Assembly (NCBI GenBank): GCA_914767715.1
Contig: OU612074.1
Location: 3,055,501 to 3,119,500, forward strand
DNA: 64,000 nucleotides
Origin: Membranipora membranacea
Taxonomy: Eukaryota > Bryozoa > Gymnolaemata > Cheilostomatida > Membraniporidae
Direction: 5' to 3'
Shown: in pieces, positions 1-10,300 of the stretch
How positions within the stretch are numbered: the first letter of the stretch is position 1
Layout: every line of letters begins with the position of its first letter
Position numbers and translations under genes: made by a program
The notes under the pieces: model-generated
The model's database searches: none
Seen by the model: the letters and a program-made list of their open reading frames with translations, nothing else
Told to the model about the DNA's origin: nothing

Positions 1-153
1 TTTTAAAACTGATAGGAAGCACGTATCTGCTGAAAAAGGGTACTTGCCATCTCCTACCTGTATGATCCCACTAATCAACTTAATTACTAGAACATAGGGC
101 TATCATTAGAAGGATTACATATCCGTATGTCATAGGTAACATTTCTATTGTAG

Positions 154-693
154 GCATCATCATCTTCTGTGAAGGTATGTGTTCTAGGAGATTCCCATGG
201 AGTAAGGCTATCTGCGTACCAAGAAGTTATCAACAAAAAAATCAGCAATATATCTTTAAGATGGGTGGTTAAAGGGGGTGCTCATGTTATGTATCACAAA
301 CAGAGAGCACAGCTTGCCTCTCATTTTGACATTGCCGTTATCATGACTGGGGGAAATGATTTAGTAGAGAGGTCACCCGAGTCCGTTGCGGAAAGCATCA
401 GAGAACTTTCAATTATGCTTCGTAATGTAGGAGTAAAAGCAGTATTAATCATGAGCTTCCAACCACGTGCCTTGCAAGATTATAACCTGAAAGCAAAATC
501 TTTAAACGAGTTGTTACTTAATAATTTCCCTGACTCACGATTCAAGGAATCTGGAATTCTTTTTTGGTTTTGGGACCGTCGCATACCTAAGGCATTGTGC
601 GATGGTACCCACATGTATCCTGTTGGTTACAGGAGATCAGCCAACTACCTGGCTTCAGCAATTCATTTTGTTAAACGTGAAATGAATAAATAA
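154..693 (+). CDS. SGNH hydrolase (GDSL-type esterase) encoded by the YR retrotransposon
   Basis: About 180 residues with the three diagnostic SGNH blocks. GDSHG lies about 8 residues into the recognisable fold (nucleophile Ser), GGND at about residues 61-64 counted from the GTG at 169, and DGTH at about 145-148 (catalytic Asp and His). The family hydrolyses ester bonds of lipids or acylated sugars; the substrate in retroelements is unknown. There is no ATG before the first beta strand. The frame is open back to an in-frame TAG at 151-153, which is also the AG of a pyrimidine-rich 3' splice site, so I start the exon at 154. Known YR elements of the Ngaro group carry similar hydrolase ORFs. 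All catalytic residues are present and the frame is intact. Confidence 0.8.
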   Translation, partial: ASSSSVKVCVLGDSHGVRLSAYQEVINKKISNISLRWVVKGGAHVMYHKQRAQLASHFDIAVIMTGGNDLVERSPESVAESIRELSIMLRNVGVKAVLIMSFQPRALQDYNLKAKSLNELLLNNFPDSRFKESGILFWFWDRRIPKALCDGTHMYPVGYRRSANYLASAIHFVKREMNK

Positions 694-733
694 AGGCAAT
701 AGGATAATCATCAACCAATAATTCATATTGTAG

Positions 734-1420
734 AGGAAAAGGAAATCTACGACTCCTGTAGAAGTATCCTCTGAATCTAGCTCAGACTCGGATGTACCTC
801 TAGCCGCAGTAAAAGGCTGCATCCCTCCTGTTCCAAAAACAGGTCATGTAACAGATAAAACAAAAAAGGCCATCCGTAGAGGTGAGGTTGTAAACCTGGC
901 CTTGTTAAAGCCAAAGGCATTAAAAGATAAACAATCAAAAAAATTCAAGTTCAACCCGGAGTCAGGTGGCTTCGAGGAGGAAGAAGAATCGGCAGATCTT
1001 TCTTTTTACTCATGGATTGAATGTTTCTTAATATATATGTCCATTAGAGCGGAGTACTTCCCTGCAGAGATACAGGGCCTGATCAGACATATGCAAAATG
1101 TACAAATGCTGAATAGAACGGGTCGGGATGCCGTTGAATATGACGTGCAATTCCGCACGGCAAAGCACCAGCATGACACTATTCAGTGGGGAGAGTACCT
1201 CCCAGAATTGGTAGACTGCCTACCAGAGCTTAAAAGCAAGGTTAAAGCCAAACCGAAAACACCACACTCGCAATCATCATCTTCATTTAATGGTAAATGG
1301 AATGCTGTTTGTAACCAGTATAACACATTTGGGTGTAACAGAACAAATTGTCGTTATAAGCACGAGTGTAGACAGTGTAGGGGTAGTCATTCTGTAAAAG
1401 ATTGTAAATCACACAAATAG
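734..1420 (+). CDS. Gag-like protein of YR retrotransposon, CCCH plus CCHC zinc fingers
   Basis: The open frame runs from an in-frame TAG (731-733), again an AG preceded by a T-rich tract, to the stop at 1418-1420, about 228 residues. The N-terminal third is basic, then serine and acid-rich, as expected of a linker. The middle holds the capsid-like segment ending in the YDVQFR pattern typical of DIRS/Ngaro Gag. The C terminus has a CX7CX4CX3H zinc finger followed by a CX2CX3HX4C knuckle, expected to bind the element RNA. No ATG explains the start; a splice acceptor does. The next ORF (RT) begins 70 bp downstream, also behind an acceptor. Confidence 0.75.
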   Translation, partial: RKRKSTTPVEVSSESSSDSDVPLAAVKGCIPPVPKTGHVTDKTKKAIRRGEVVNLALLKPKALKDKQSKKFKFNPESGGFEEEEESADLSFYSWIECFLIYMSIRAEYFPAEIQGLIRHMQNVQMLNRTGRDAVEYDVQFRTAKHQHDTIQWGEYLPELVDCLPELKSKVKAKPKTPHSQSSSSFNGKWNAVCNQYNTFGCNRTNCRYKHECRQCRGSHSVKDCKSHK

Positions 1421-1489
1421 ATGAAATGTTGTTACCATGCTGATTAACGAAATGTTGAAGAATTTCTTTTCTTGTGTTTTCCCTTCCAG

Positions 1490-3096
1490 AAATAAAAGAC
1501 TATGATGTCTCAACTCCTGTCAATGTAAAAAAATTACTGGGGATGATCGAGGCCTTTCCAGACTTGGAGTACATCGCCAATGGTTTCAGAAATGGGTTCA
1601 AACTTGGCCTTTGCCACAGTCCTCAAGTAGTGGCATCAGTTAAAGGAAAAAGCAGGAACCAAGTACATCTCATGAAAAAACTTCACGCCGAAGTAGACTG
1701 GCCGCATCATTGGGCCTTTTGAAAAACCTCCCATCCAGGACATGATGATTTCCCCAATCTATGTCATTCCAAAAGCTAACTCTGAAAAATGGCGCATGAT
1801 ATTTGATCTATCAGCTCCACACGGAACATCAGTAAATGATAATATTCCCACGCATAACCGTGAGGTAAAATATTGTAACATAAGAGATGTAGTAACACAT
1901 GTTTTATCACTCAACGAACCAGACCAGGCCTATTTTGCCAAACTTGATATATCTGATGCATATCGAATGGTTCCCATCACAAAATCAGAATGGCAGTTCT
2001 TAGGTATTAAGGTAGATGGCCAATACTACATTGATACTAGATTACCTATGGGGGCAGGGAGCAGCTGCAAGATTTTCCAAAGGATAAGTGATATGCTCCG
2101 ATGGCTCTTCATCACTATACAAAATCACGAATGTCGCATTTTTAACTATCTAGATGATTTTCTCATTGTTGCCTCTGGGGCGGATGCTTGTAATGATGTG
2201 CTCCATAGGATCTTAGGGGTGTGCAGGGATGTAGAGGTACCTGTTTCTGCTCACAAAACAGAAGAAGCTACAAGAACAATTGTCTTTCTAGGGATAGGGA
2301 TAGATTCTGCACAGGGGAGTCTATTTATTCCTCAAGCCAAGGTAGCAGATGCCCTAAATCACATCAATGCATTTCTATCTAAACATCGCCAGCGAGTAAA
2401 ATATTGGCAAAGACTACTAGGTAAACTTTGCCATCTTTCCCAGATTGTAGTAGCAGGCCGTGCATACCTCAGTAGTGTGTATGGCAGTCTAAAGGGTATC
2501 ATGTCATCTGATCAAAATCACATGCGGCATATATCTTGTGAGACCAGATCTGATTTAGTGGTATGGAGAGATTTTCTGTCTTATTTAGCACCCGGTAAAC
2601 AGTTCCAATATCTTGTGGCAGGGGCTGTAGACTTCACTCTGGTCACTGATGCTTCAGGATCAATAGGATATGGAGGTTTTTGGGGAAACACCTGGTTCCA
2701 TGGGATGTGGCCAGATGAACTTTGGACAAACTTAAACATCACAGTTCTAGAGCTGTTCCCCATATTCGTAGCAGTGCACATGTGGCAGAAAAAATTTGCA
2801 AATTCAGTGTTGAGGTCAGGACAGATAATGGGGCCCTAGTCTCTATTCTAGAACATCTGTATTGTAAAGATGCTGTTGTGAGCAAGCTACTACGCCCCTT
2901 GGCGCTCCTATGCATGCAACAAAATATTCTCCTAGTGCCCAGACATATCCCAGGATTAGAGAACATTGCTGCAGATTTGTTGTCCAGAAATAAAATCAGA
3001 GAATTTAAACTCCGTTTTCCCACCATGGCTGCCTGTCCAACTAGCTTACCGGTACACTTGTGTCCGAGTAGGGTAAAAGATAAATACTGGTCGTAA
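1490..3096 (+). pseudogene. RT and RNase H region of the YR retrotransposon, two frameshifts
   Basis: Reverse transcriptase plus RNase H of the YR element. Frame one starts after a strong acceptor (CTTCCAG, 1483-1489) and reads to a stop at 1720-1722. The conserved stretch before the first RT block then continues in the next frame, so a one-base indel lies near 1690-1705. The main frame (1742-2839) has the palm motif LDISDAYRM and the active-site box YLDD at about 2147-2158, then the first RNase H aspartate in TDASGSIGYGG. A second frame switch at 2785-2815, near an A run, moves the later RNase H part (TDNGALV, then NIAADLLSR) into the frame ending at 3096. The domains are unmistakable but this copy cannot make the full enzyme. 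Confidence 0.8.
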
Positions 3097-3289
3097 GGTG
3101 ACAAATAATAATATCTATTTTTCTTTTCTAATCATAAGTACAAAAGTGACCTTTGAGCCTCAGGACGTGAAGCGCGGGGGTGAGAAGGTCAAAGCAAACA
3201 CATGACATTAATTATTATTGTGCAATGTTTATTTTAGAAATATAAGTACGTACTCATACATAAAAGATTCCCTGCACTATTTATTTCAG

Positions 3290-4140
3290 GTCTGAGAGCT
3301 AAGGCGAGGGGCTTCTTAGACAAGTCTTTGTCCGAGGGCTCCAAGAAGTCTTACGATCGATTTTACAACCAGTACAAAATGTTCTGCTCTGAGCACAAGC
3401 TCAAAAAATTCTCTACTTCGTCAATGGAGTTGTGGGTCACAAACCTGGCACAAGAAGGAAAGAAACACAGTGCAATCCTGTCACATGTGTCAGCAGTAAA
3501 ATTCTTTTGCGTAAAAAAGAACAGTGAGGTTACCTTTGCTACTCATAAACTAAAGTTAATATTGAGGGGTATAAAAAACTCACAGGGTAGAACCCAAAAG
3601 AAAACACAGGCGATATCTCTTGACCAACTACACACTCTGATCACTAAGGCAGGGCAGGTCTTGGGAAGTATAGATGGGAGGCGCTTTTCTGCCATGGTAT
3701 CTTGTGCTTTTTATGGATTCTTACGCCCTAGCGAGTATTGTATATCTTCAGCAGGGCATCATATGTCTGTTGGTGATGTGTGTTTTAGCAAGGGTGCCAT
3801 GGAAGTGCACATTAATTCTTTCAAGAATTCTGCAGAGTCTGCAAGCATTATGATTAAAGCAGTAGGGGGAAAGACATGCCCAGTTCGCCTCGTTAAGAGG
3901 TATTTAAAACACTTGAAACCCTCCAGCAGCAGCACTTTGTTTGAAGTCACAACAGCAGAGTTCAGAAAAGAGTTCAGTGAAGTCCTAAAGGATTCTAAAA
4001 TAGAGGGCTGGGTCACTCCTCACTCACTGAGACGAGGTGGCGCTACCTGGGCTAGCATTCAGGGCTGGTCTGACTCAAGAATAAGATCTTTTGGCAGGTG
4101 GTCATCCGATGCCTTCAAGAAATATATCTTGATAAACTAA
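3290..4140 (+). CDS. Tyrosine recombinase of the YR retrotransposon
   Basis: About 283 residues of a phage-integrase-type tyrosine recombinase, which replaces the DDE integrase in this class and inserts circular cDNA by strand exchange. The N-terminal SAM-like core-binding part (KSYDRFYNQY) is followed by the catalytic domain: the first Arg in GFLRPSEY, the HxxR box in HSLRRGGATW, the GRW tryptophan and the Tyr in KKYIL, so R-H-R-W-Y is complete. The frame begins after a clear acceptor (TATTTCAG, ending at 3289); I chose that over the internal TTG at 3328 because residues before it look like genuine recombinase N terminus. The frame is intact, unlike the RT region. Confidence 0.85.
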
Positions 4141-4205
4141 GGTGCAGTTTTGGCGAAACAATTGTTCTGAGCTTGCTAGGTATGCCTCGCTCAATACAAT
4201 TGGTT

Positions 4206-4976
4206 TGGTGTTCATTTGTTCGTCAATTCTGCACCAGATTTAGCAACATCTAATACTATGGCAAGTACCCTGTCTGCCAAACAACATTTACAGTGGCGTT
4301 GATCGTCACTTTCGGTTACAAATGCGTGAAGCGCACCATATTTTTTTCCCCTATAATATGTTACATTATAAGAAAGAAAAAATAAAGTTTTTGGTACAAA
4401 AAAGATTTTTTTCTGCCCTGATAACACCTCCCTTGTCTTGGCAATCAGTCCCAAGACAAGACAAATAATCCTAGGTCAACTGAATAAAAAGTTGCCCTCC
4501 CCCAACCAACTAAGGACAACTTATTGGTAAGGAAAACTTAGAACTACTGTTCTCAGCCAATGAGAGGCTTTCTTAGAACTACTGTTCTCAGCCAATGATA
4601 GGCTTCTTAGAACTACTGTTCTCAGCCAATGATAGGCTTTCTTAGAACTGCTGTTCACAGCTACTCACATATTCTTTCTTTCAATCTACATCCGGTCACC
4701 ACGCCGGTCTTGAAGAAAACAACTCTGTAAATTTCCCTCCCACCTCCCTATCACTAACTTATGTCGTCCATTGTGGAAATGCTAACAATTTCCTGGTGAT
4801 GGTGTTCATTTGTTCGTCAATTCTGCACCAGATTTAACAACATCTAATACTATGGCAAGTACCCTGTCTGCCAAACAACATTTACAGTGGCGTTGATCGT
4901 CACTTTCGGTTACAAATGCGTGAAGCGCACCATATTTTTTTCCCCTATAATATGTTACATTATAAGAAAGAAAAAA
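4206..4976. repeat. Split direct repeats at the YR element 3' end (B1-A2-B2-like)
   Basis: The segment 4206-4382 is repeated almost exactly at 4800-4976 (177 bp, one mismatch seen, offset 594 bp). In Ngaro and PAT elements the 3' end has the order B1-A2-B2, where B1 and B2 are direct repeats flanking a copy (A2) of the left terminus. The middle part 4383-4799 would then be A2, which should match sequence left of this window. Within it, 4537-4660 holds four 34-35-bp tandem units starting CTTAGAACTACTGTTCTC. Confidence 0.65.
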
Positions 4977-5801
4977 GAAACAGAGACATACAGTTGAACA
5001 CATTATATTCTGAGGATATGCCACATTGTAATTATCATCTAACTGCAGTTTTTCTCGTTCGCACATGTACTAATTTTTGGGACGCCACATAATAATAGGT
5101 TCAGATTCGCGGTGGTAATTCGTGACACTTTATGTATGCCATGTAATATCGACTTCATTTAAACTGATCAATGCTTTTTGAGGCAAATAAATTATGTCTG
5201 TAATGGGGCGACCTTAGACTTAATGACAATACGTTTCCAATTTGATTTTTTACTTGTGGCAACTGATATCCTAATATTATTATAAATTATTATTATTATT
5301 ATTAATGGGAAATGGCTGACAGCCAGTGGCAAACAATTCAACAAACCATGCAGTGTGATTTTGTCCACTGAAACAGCTGCTCTACTCTCCTTATTTAGCA
5401 TTAAACCTAGTCTGAGCCCCGTTTACTCCCCCCCCCTAAATGACCAGTTTGGGTCATACTAGAGACTGTCAGTTTTGAGTTTACCTTTTAAATTAAAACT
5501 GTCACATCCTTTGCATTTATGTCTAAGTGATTAACATTCCTTGAAATCATCCATCAATTAAGCTTTTCCAGTTCGGTGATGTGATTTCTTACCAGCCAAA
5601 TATGTAGTTATGCTTTAGTGTACAACTATCACTAGGATACCTGGTATGATAAGAGAGGTCTTGTTATGCTGGTATTTCTTATGTGATCAGTTACTGGCTT
5701 ACTGCAGCACAAGAGGTAGCCACTCACACTAAGAGACATATTTAGTCTAATCATAAAAAGGACTGCTTGTGGAATAACTTACACTAACACAAAAGGTATT
5801 A
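4977..5801. other. Gene-free stretch right of the YR element
   Basis: No coding signal is visible. It holds a short ATT microsatellite near 5279-5305 and a C run near 5429-5437. The last five bases (TATTA, 5797-5801) match the bases right of the next TIR element and may be its target duplication. Confidence 0.5.
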
Positions 5802-7035
5802 CCAGAGACTATAGATATAGAGACCTTCCACTTGCGCATATAATGCGAATAGCCAATCAGCGTTATTTAACGGTCACGCCCACTTCTGGTTGTATAGTAA
5901 GCGCTGCTGCCTTAGACAGCAATGGCTTTCTCAATAAAATTTCAGGTTTTTCACCTGAGTTATTTGAGGCAAAATAACCACAATCTTGATGACAAAACCA
6001 GATCAGACAGCAACAAAGTCACTATCAACTTGTTGTTGCATTCTTAGCCAGAGATTTATATTATACAGGCCTGTATTTTTGTAAGAAAGTAAGGGGGCTG
6101 TGCAGTATAATCCATCATTGTTGCCCACTGCGATGTAATGATGGCCTGCCATAGGTTAGCTGTTGTAATGAGTTTCACGGACAAAGTTTTCATGTGTGAG
6201 GACAAGAGGAAGAGGGCTTCTTTTTGTTTGTTAATATATGCTCTAAGATTAATATAAAATAATTTAATCATGGTGACTAGTACCAACCATACACACACAT
6301 TCAAAACTGAAGTAAGAATGGCATCAGAGTAAAGTGCAATTCAATGCTGACAAATGTATCGAATTTACTGCATTGAGAGATAGAAGACCTCCCTCTCTGC
6401 CTCAAAGTTATTGTGGGATGGTTGGGGCTATGGAAAGCTTATTTTTACAAATGGCCTTGAAAACTTGTTTGGGCATCATAGACAGATTCAGAGCAGTTCA
6501 AAGCACATATCTTCAAGCAACAATCAGCAGTATGCTGACTTAAAACGGGAAAACTTAGACTTTTTGAGGATGATACTTTTCTCAGACCTATGCTATAGAA
6601 AGTTTCTGTGCTGACCTAACTGATGAATTCAATTCAGTCACCGGAACTGGAGAATATAACATCAGTGCTTGTTCACATTTAACTATTTTCACATTGAATA
6701 TTCAATTTTCTATACATATGGGGGCTACGTTACCAAAAGGTCATCCACCAAGTATTTTGTTTCCTTGATGCCTATATTTTATATAAAAGTCGCACATCTT
6801 AGATTTCATTTGTCCCAGTTGATATTATAGAGAGTTTTGTGAGAATGTACTTATAAAATAAACAGCTAAATCATTCTTCACCTTGTCAATTTTTGATAGT
6901 AAATTCATAGCACTGGGTATGCTTACCTCCAAGCAATTACCACCAGAAAGGGGCGGAGCCTAATTTTCAATGTGTTCGCATCGGTTATCTACGTTATCAT
7001 GGCAAGTGGAAGGTCTCTATATCTATAGTCTCTGG
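5802..7035. mobile_element. Non-autonomous DNA transposon, 1234 bp, 34-bp perfect TIRs
   Basis: The left end CCAGAGACTATAGATATAG... is repeated in inverse orientation at the right end, giving 34 identical base pairs. Both sides are flanked by TATTA (5797-5801 and 7036-7040), a probable 5-bp target duplication; a TA duplication inside longer TIRs cannot be excluded. The interior has only short random frames and no transposase motif, so the element depended on a transposase encoded elsewhere. The superfamily is not assigned. Confidence 0.75.
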
Positions 7036-7391
7036 TATTACCATAAATTCTAAGGAATAAATTGAAAGTTTTTTGTTATCATGTTTTCATTTTCATTGTC
7101 CACGAGCACATTTATTTGATTTTAAACTTTCATAATTTCATTGATTGACTGTGCTTTATTTCATTTACTCATCTTAACCCTCTTGTTTTTTTCGTACACA
7201 CTTCTATACCAAAGGCCAGGCCATCCATAAACGATGTGGGTCCGAGGACTCTCACACAATGCAAACTCATAAATGAGTAACATTTCCTTCTTGTCTTTTC
7301 CTGAAGTCAAGACGAATGTGAAAGGCTACAGTCAGGAGACCTAAGATAAACTATCATCAATCATAGCTAGGATGTAAGTGAGGTAAAGGAT

Positions 7392-10300
7392 ATGTATAAA
7401 CTGACTCAAGATGATGTTAAGGATGAGACGGAGTTATGTGCAGAGAAGACATCACTCTTAGAGAAGAAGAACACAGCTGGAGGTCTCGATGATAGAGTAT
7501 CACCTTCAGATCTGGAGTTTGATCTTCCAGACCGACCAGATGGCACGTCGTAAGTTAGCTAAATATTATCTAACTCTATAGCAACGTTAAACATTTCCTT
7601 TTTGCTTGTGTTGAACTGTGCACTGTCAGTTGCCATTTCATTATCAATCACCGCCCTACCACTGATTGGGATGTGGTTTTTAATTGAATACTGCTACAGG
7701 TAACCCATATTTAGTTTGTAACGTCAACGTAACGTCAGCTCTAAAAACGCAGCATTTTTCCGGAATTTCACCTTCTAACCTTGAGGTTGATCTTTTAGAC
7801 CAACCAGATGGTTTCTAGTAAGCTAAGAATACTGTAACATCTAACTTAGCCATTCCTCTAGCACTGGTTTATCTGCTCAAAAACTTTCCACAGCGCTGTT
7901 AGTGCTGTTTGCACTGCCAACCCTTTGATTGATTAGGATGTGGTGGATGATGGAATGCCAAAAACCAGTAACTGAGACAGACTTGAGCACTTAAACTTAT
8001 GCAGCGCCAGCTCATAGAACCTAACTATTGTAAATCTCGATTCTCTAATATTGACTGTTGCATTGTTGTAGATCTGAGTTCTGAAACCATTTGCATGTCT
8101 TGCCAAGGCCAGGCTAAATCTCGAAATTCAAAATATTATTCATTGCAGAAACATTAACACCATTATGAATATGATCAAAGGTAACCTGGACTCCGGTTGC
8201 CTTGCCTTACCACAGGCCCTCTCTCATGCAGGCATACTGGTATGTAGACCCAGTCATCACAATACCTATATCAAGTGGTTAATATTATACTGTCAGTGGT
8301 AGTCCCCAATTACAGCGAAGCACTGTCTATAATGTGTCATTATAAATGATATCAATAATTTGGAAATGACCCAACTGTATACTTTAGATCAATTTTGTTT
8401 TCCACATTACCTGAGTTTGGAGTCATACAGATTTGACTAGAGGTCATACTTCCGATGCAAGTAAGCAGGATCAAACATGATCAAAACTACAACCTTCTAA
8501 TATTGATCTGGCTACTGTTAGTGGCATTCCTTGTCCTACATATGGTTGATAGTGGAATGCACCTAACAGAGGCCTGTATAAAGTTAGAGCATTTCAATTT
8601 GTTCTCTTAGGTAACGCATCATGCTAATCCATGCCTGGAACCTCAAGAAAAAGTTTGTTGTACTTTATTCCGTTGATTTGAGAGATTTAAAAAACGGTTG
8701 CAAGTACAAGTGTTCGTTGTAGCAATATGAACATCCTTTCGTTCAGAATGTTAGGCCTCACACACTCTTTATACGTAGTATTATGCTGGTAGAATTTTCT
8801 CTATTTGTAGGTCGGTACTGTAGGTGTGTTTCTAATTGGATGCACAGTCGTACATTGTATGCATCTACTAGTAACAAGCTCACAGTTCCTGAGCAAAAAG
8901 TAAGTGTTGTGTAGTAGGATGTAGTAGTTAGAAAGGATTGACTACTTTTTGATAAAAAATTAGAAAAGTTCTCAAATACGAAGCTTCTTTAACCAGCCAT
9001 AAAGCATACATTAAAGATCTCTTGCACCAACCAATTTTCTTCCTCTGATTACATATCTTTTCCACCTCGCATCTCAGATTTGAAGTTTTGTAGATTAGGA
9101 GTAAATCATCTCTCTTATTGTGAAGTCGTGGAGCAGTCGTTAGCTCATGGTCCAAATCCACTCAGAAAACACTCCAGAAAAGCGAGGTACTGTCATTACC
9201 AACTTGACTTATGATTAAATCACTTGCTGAACCATAAGCATTAGCCTAGCCTTATGGTCTTTGTTCGTGAAATAATGAATATTTTCTAGTCTCTTCAATG
9301 AAGCCTTAGATTTGCAAGATGGCAGATCAAGTTTGAGCCCAATTGCCTGATTTTGGATTTGCATCTCTCGAGCCGCTGGCACAAGCTTACCAGCAGAATT
9401 GAAGCAAATTGAGTTGCCGGATAATTGGATCATAGGTTGTTTTTTATATTGTAGATTTTATGTAAACTCACTTCTGTGTCTGTCTCACTTTGGATTCTGC
9501 AGCACATACTTTCTTCTATGCGCTCAGACCATAAAACTGGTGAGTCTACTGCATCAGACTTTAAAACTTGATAGTCACCCATCCCAAAACGCTTCTCGGC
9601 CTATTAGTTAAGATCAAAGTGTCACTGCCAATGGTCGATTAGTGCCAATGCAGCTTTGGCAGCTTGCGGCATACCAACGTTCAGGAGGTTATTGCCTCGC
9701 ATTTATAGGATGCATTTCAGTTTTTTAGGATGTATCACATTCTCATTATGAGGATTAAGGGCACCTTGTGTCCCTCTTCAGGGGCAGCCCAATCATCTGT
9801 TTCTTACTAATCAGCAAAAACTGTGAATATAGTTATCAGATTGTTTCCTGCCGAGAGTAAATGAATGACCAGTTTTGCAAGGTCATATGAATATATCAAA
9901 CCACCTTTAGTAATGATTCACGGGACTTCATTATAAATTTGTCACGCATCTTGGTTTTGATAAAAAGCCTGTGGCTGTAGTTTCCCTCGATTACCCTGTC
10001 CTCCATCTGCCAAAACTTTGAAACTTCTTCTGAGCCTGGGTGTATAATTGTTTTCAATTCAATTAAATCTTAATGCCTGTCCCCTTGGTCATGACTAGCT
10101 ACTGCGTATAGATGAAATGTCTCAATCTCTGATCCCTCCTTTCTTAGCGTGCGATACCCGCCAGAGGTCTCTTTCTGAAAGTGCTCACTTATTGACGGAA
10201 CTACATGTATATACATGTGTATATATATATTCAGAGTGAACAATGAAGCAACAAATTAGGGTAATTAAAAGACTAAAAGACCGGAAATTTTGAGAGCAAA

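Larger units (their letters stand above)
1..4976 (+). mobile_element. Ngaro/DIRS-like tyrosine-recombinase retrotransposon, 5' end outside window
   Basis: Reading left to right the element holds an SGNH hydrolase frame, a Gag with CCCH and CCHC zinc fingers, a YLDD reverse transcriptase with RNase H, and a phage-type tyrosine recombinase. That gene set is diagnostic of YR retrotransposons; it lacks the methyltransferase-like domain of DIRS proper, so Ngaro or PAT is more likely. A 177-bp direct repeat at 4206-4382 and 4800-4976, separated by about 417 bp, fits the split-repeat end B1-A2-B2, with A1 lying left of the window. Each protein frame opens right after a 3' splice-site-like sequence, so the element is probably intron-rich. 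Two frameshifts in the RT/RNase H region make this copy defective. Confidence 0.85.
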
